Source: Actinacidiphila cocklensis (GTDB lineage: Bacteria; Actinomycetota; Actinomycetes; Streptomycetales; Streptomycetaceae). From it: a stretch of DNA of 64,000 nt. Within the stretch, counting starts at the first letter, position 1. Each line of letters begins with the position of its first letter. Below, piece by piece: positions 62,967 through 64,000 of this stretch. A program made the translations under genes and the position numbers. The notes under the pieces were generated by a model. It did no database searches. It saw only the letters and a list, made by a program, of their open reading frames with translations, and was not told the DNA's origin. The stretch lies in assembly GCF_907177275.1 (NCBI RefSeq), contig NZ_CAJSLV010000042.1, positions 62,001 to 126,000 of the forward strand. The letters are read 5' to 3'.

Positions 62967-63314
62967 TCAGGAAGCGGCTTCGATGGTGATGCGCGTCGCC
63001 CGGCCGAGCTGGTCGGCGCTGACGTCGAGGTGGCCGAGGATAATCAGGTCGGCGGAGGGGGCGGGCCCATCCTGGTAGAAGAGGGCCAGGTTGCCCCAGG
63101 GCGCGTAGTAGGCGATGTCGCCGACCTTGGCCGCGGCCGGTTCGGGGGCGCCGGAGGTGTCCAGCTTGCGCGGCAGGTCGGCGACCCGCTCCGTGCTGTG
63201 GAAGTCCTTCAGGTCCAGGGTGAGCGGGAGCAGTTCGGTGAAGTCGCGGGCGGCGGGGCTGTTGTTCATGGTGGCCTCGACCGGGTGGCCGTCGAGGGTG
63301 ACCCGGATGCCCAT
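62967..63314 (-). CDS. Cyclophilin-like fold protein
   Basis: 115 residues. GIRVTLDGHPVEATMNNSPA, ARDFTELLPLTLDLKDF, KVGDIAYYAPWGNLALFYQD and LIILGHLDV match the bacterial cyclophilin-like domain (PF18050-type), often encoded beside SDR or aldo/keto reductase genes. It lacks the residues of active prolyl isomerases and may bind a small molecule. Lies 20 bp downstream of an SDR gene. Confidence 0.78.
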   Translation of the reverse strand: MGIRVTLDGHPVEATMNNSPAARDFTELLPLTLDLKDFHSTERVADLPRKLDTSGAPEPAAAKVGDIAYYAPWGNLALFYQDGPAPSADLIILGHLDVSADQLGRATRITIEAAS

Positions 63315-63334
63315 GGCAGTGCGTCCCGGAGTGA

Positions 63335-64000
63335 TCAGGCGGGCATGGGTTCGGCGTAATGCCGGAAGGTGCCGCCTTCGGTGTGGATGCCGTACAGCCG
63401 TTCGGCCAGTGCGTCGGGGCTGGAGTGCTGAGCGTCCGGGCGGATCGCACCGGGAACGATCAGCTGTGCGACGTGGATGTTCTCGGGCGCGAGCGCGTCG
63501 TGGAGCATCGCCGCATAGGCGCTCTCGGCGGCGAACGCGATCGAGGTACCGGCCACCTTCGGGTTCGGGCGGACGGCGCTGCCGCCGTTGACGAACAGCA
63601 GCGTGCCCCGGCCCAGCTCCCGCATTCCGGGCAGGACGGCGTTCACGCAGGTCACCGGGCCCTTCACGGAGAAGGCCACCGGGTCGTCCAGGTCGGCGGC
63701 AGTCGTGTCGAGGACCGGCTTCATGAAGTCGCCGCGGGGCACGGGGCTGAACTGGAGGACCTCGACGGGACCCAGCGTGTCGGCGGCTTCGTGCAGAGCC
63801 GCGGTGAGGGAGGCGGGGTCGAGGACGTCTGCGGTGAACCCGCGGGCGTGGACGTCGTCCCGGGCCAGCTCGGCGGACACGGCGTCCTGGTGCTGGGCGG
63901 TGCGTGAGATGAGGGCGACGCGGTGGCCGGCGGTCCCGAAGCGGCGGGCGGCGGCCAGGCCAAGGCCGGGGCCGGCGCCGATGAGGGCGAAGGTGGTCAC
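63335..64000 (-). CDS. Short-chain dehydrogenase-like protein
   Basis: 221 residues if the GTG at the very edge (63998-64000) is the start, as the family beginning TTFALIGAGPGLGLAAARRF suggests. The cofactor loop is GAGPGLG; the catalytic Ser/Tyr/Lys set is altered (VNGGSAVRPN, no YxxxK; SAYAAM in place), so enzymatic activity is uncertain. Atypical SDRs of this kind occur beside cyclophilin-like genes. First visible gene of the cluster; more may lie outside the window. Confidence 0.75.
   Translation of the reverse strand: MTTFALIGAGPGLGLAAARRFGTAGHRVALISRTAQHQDAVSAELARDDVHARGFTADVLDPASLTAALHEAADTLGPVEVLQFSPVPRGDFMKPVLDTTAADLDDPVAFSVKGPVTCVNAVLPGMRELGRGTLLFVNGGSAVRPNPKVAGTSIAFAAESAYAAMLHDALAPENIHVAQLIVPGAIRPDAQHSSPDALAERLYGIHTEGGTFRHYAEPMPA

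Noticed and set aside
1..64000. CRISPR arrays, rRNA and tRNA genes
   Set aside because: No regularly spaced direct repeats with unique spacers, no cas genes, and no conserved tRNA or rRNA sequence seen when reading; a covariance-model scan would be needed to exclude a small RNA.

Overview
The window looks like part of the chromosome of a high-GC actinomycete, most likely Streptomyces or a close relative (Kitasatospora, Streptacidiphilus). The signs are uniformly GC-rich third codon positions, GTG and TTG starts behind GGAGG-type ribosome binding sites, many Sec, Tat and lipoprotein signal peptides, and typical families: LAL-type LuxR regulators, SpoIIE-like phosphatases, XRE/MmyB-like regulators and secreted RICIN or VCBS proteins. 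There are no rRNA, tRNA or core housekeeping genes. Decayed genes and transposon remnants are frequent, which fits a chromosome-arm accessory region (inference).

Layout. 1-9.5 kb is heavily eroded. It has an intact metallo-beta-lactamase-fold hydrolase / TetR divergent pair, then frameshifted or truncated genes: membrane proteins, an FG-GAP secreted protein, an IS256 transposase without its catalytic-Glu block, an ArsR-type regulator without its HTH, and an amidase with a replaced 5' end. 9.5-22.7 kb is rich in exported proteins: a PhoD phosphatase coupled to a repeat protein, a GH29 alpha-L-fucosidase, and two tandem tachylectin-like proteins with different peptidoglycan-hydrolase-type C-termini. 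23.3-30.1 kb is an organosulfur-acquisition locus: a ROK regulator, a Cys-Cys leader peptide, an SsuABC-type transporter, a flavin monooxygenase and a TauD-like dioxygenase, closed by a strong hairpin. 30.5-37.9 kb holds a papain-like candidate, an oxidoreductase cluster around an XRE regulator, and small unknown genes.

38-43.5 kb is a transposon graveyard. An IS701-type transposase is split into two complementary halves about 2.1 kb apart, with an ISAs1 remnant and an intact unknown gene between them, and an IS5 remnant lies beside it. 43.6-57.2 kb carries a secreted lipase, a giant LuxR regulator with Arg in place of the Walker A Lys, an SMP-30 lactonase-like protein, a SpoIIE phosphatase, a lipoprotein, a small protein ending in a RHIM/BASS-like amyloid motif, and a LysR / quinone-oxidoreductase divergent pair. 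57.6-64 kb has a DEDD exonuclease, a secreted protein with a very strong terminator, a Tn3-family TnpA remnant, and a minus-strand cluster of three SDR enzymes and a cyclophilin-like protein.

The most notable observations are the candidate amyloid-signalling (Bell/BASS-like) protein, the Cys-leader-controlled sulfonate locus, the split IS701, and the lectin-hydrolase pair sharing a 63-nt identical block. Many of the frameshifts could be real decay or sequencing errors; sequence alone cannot decide.
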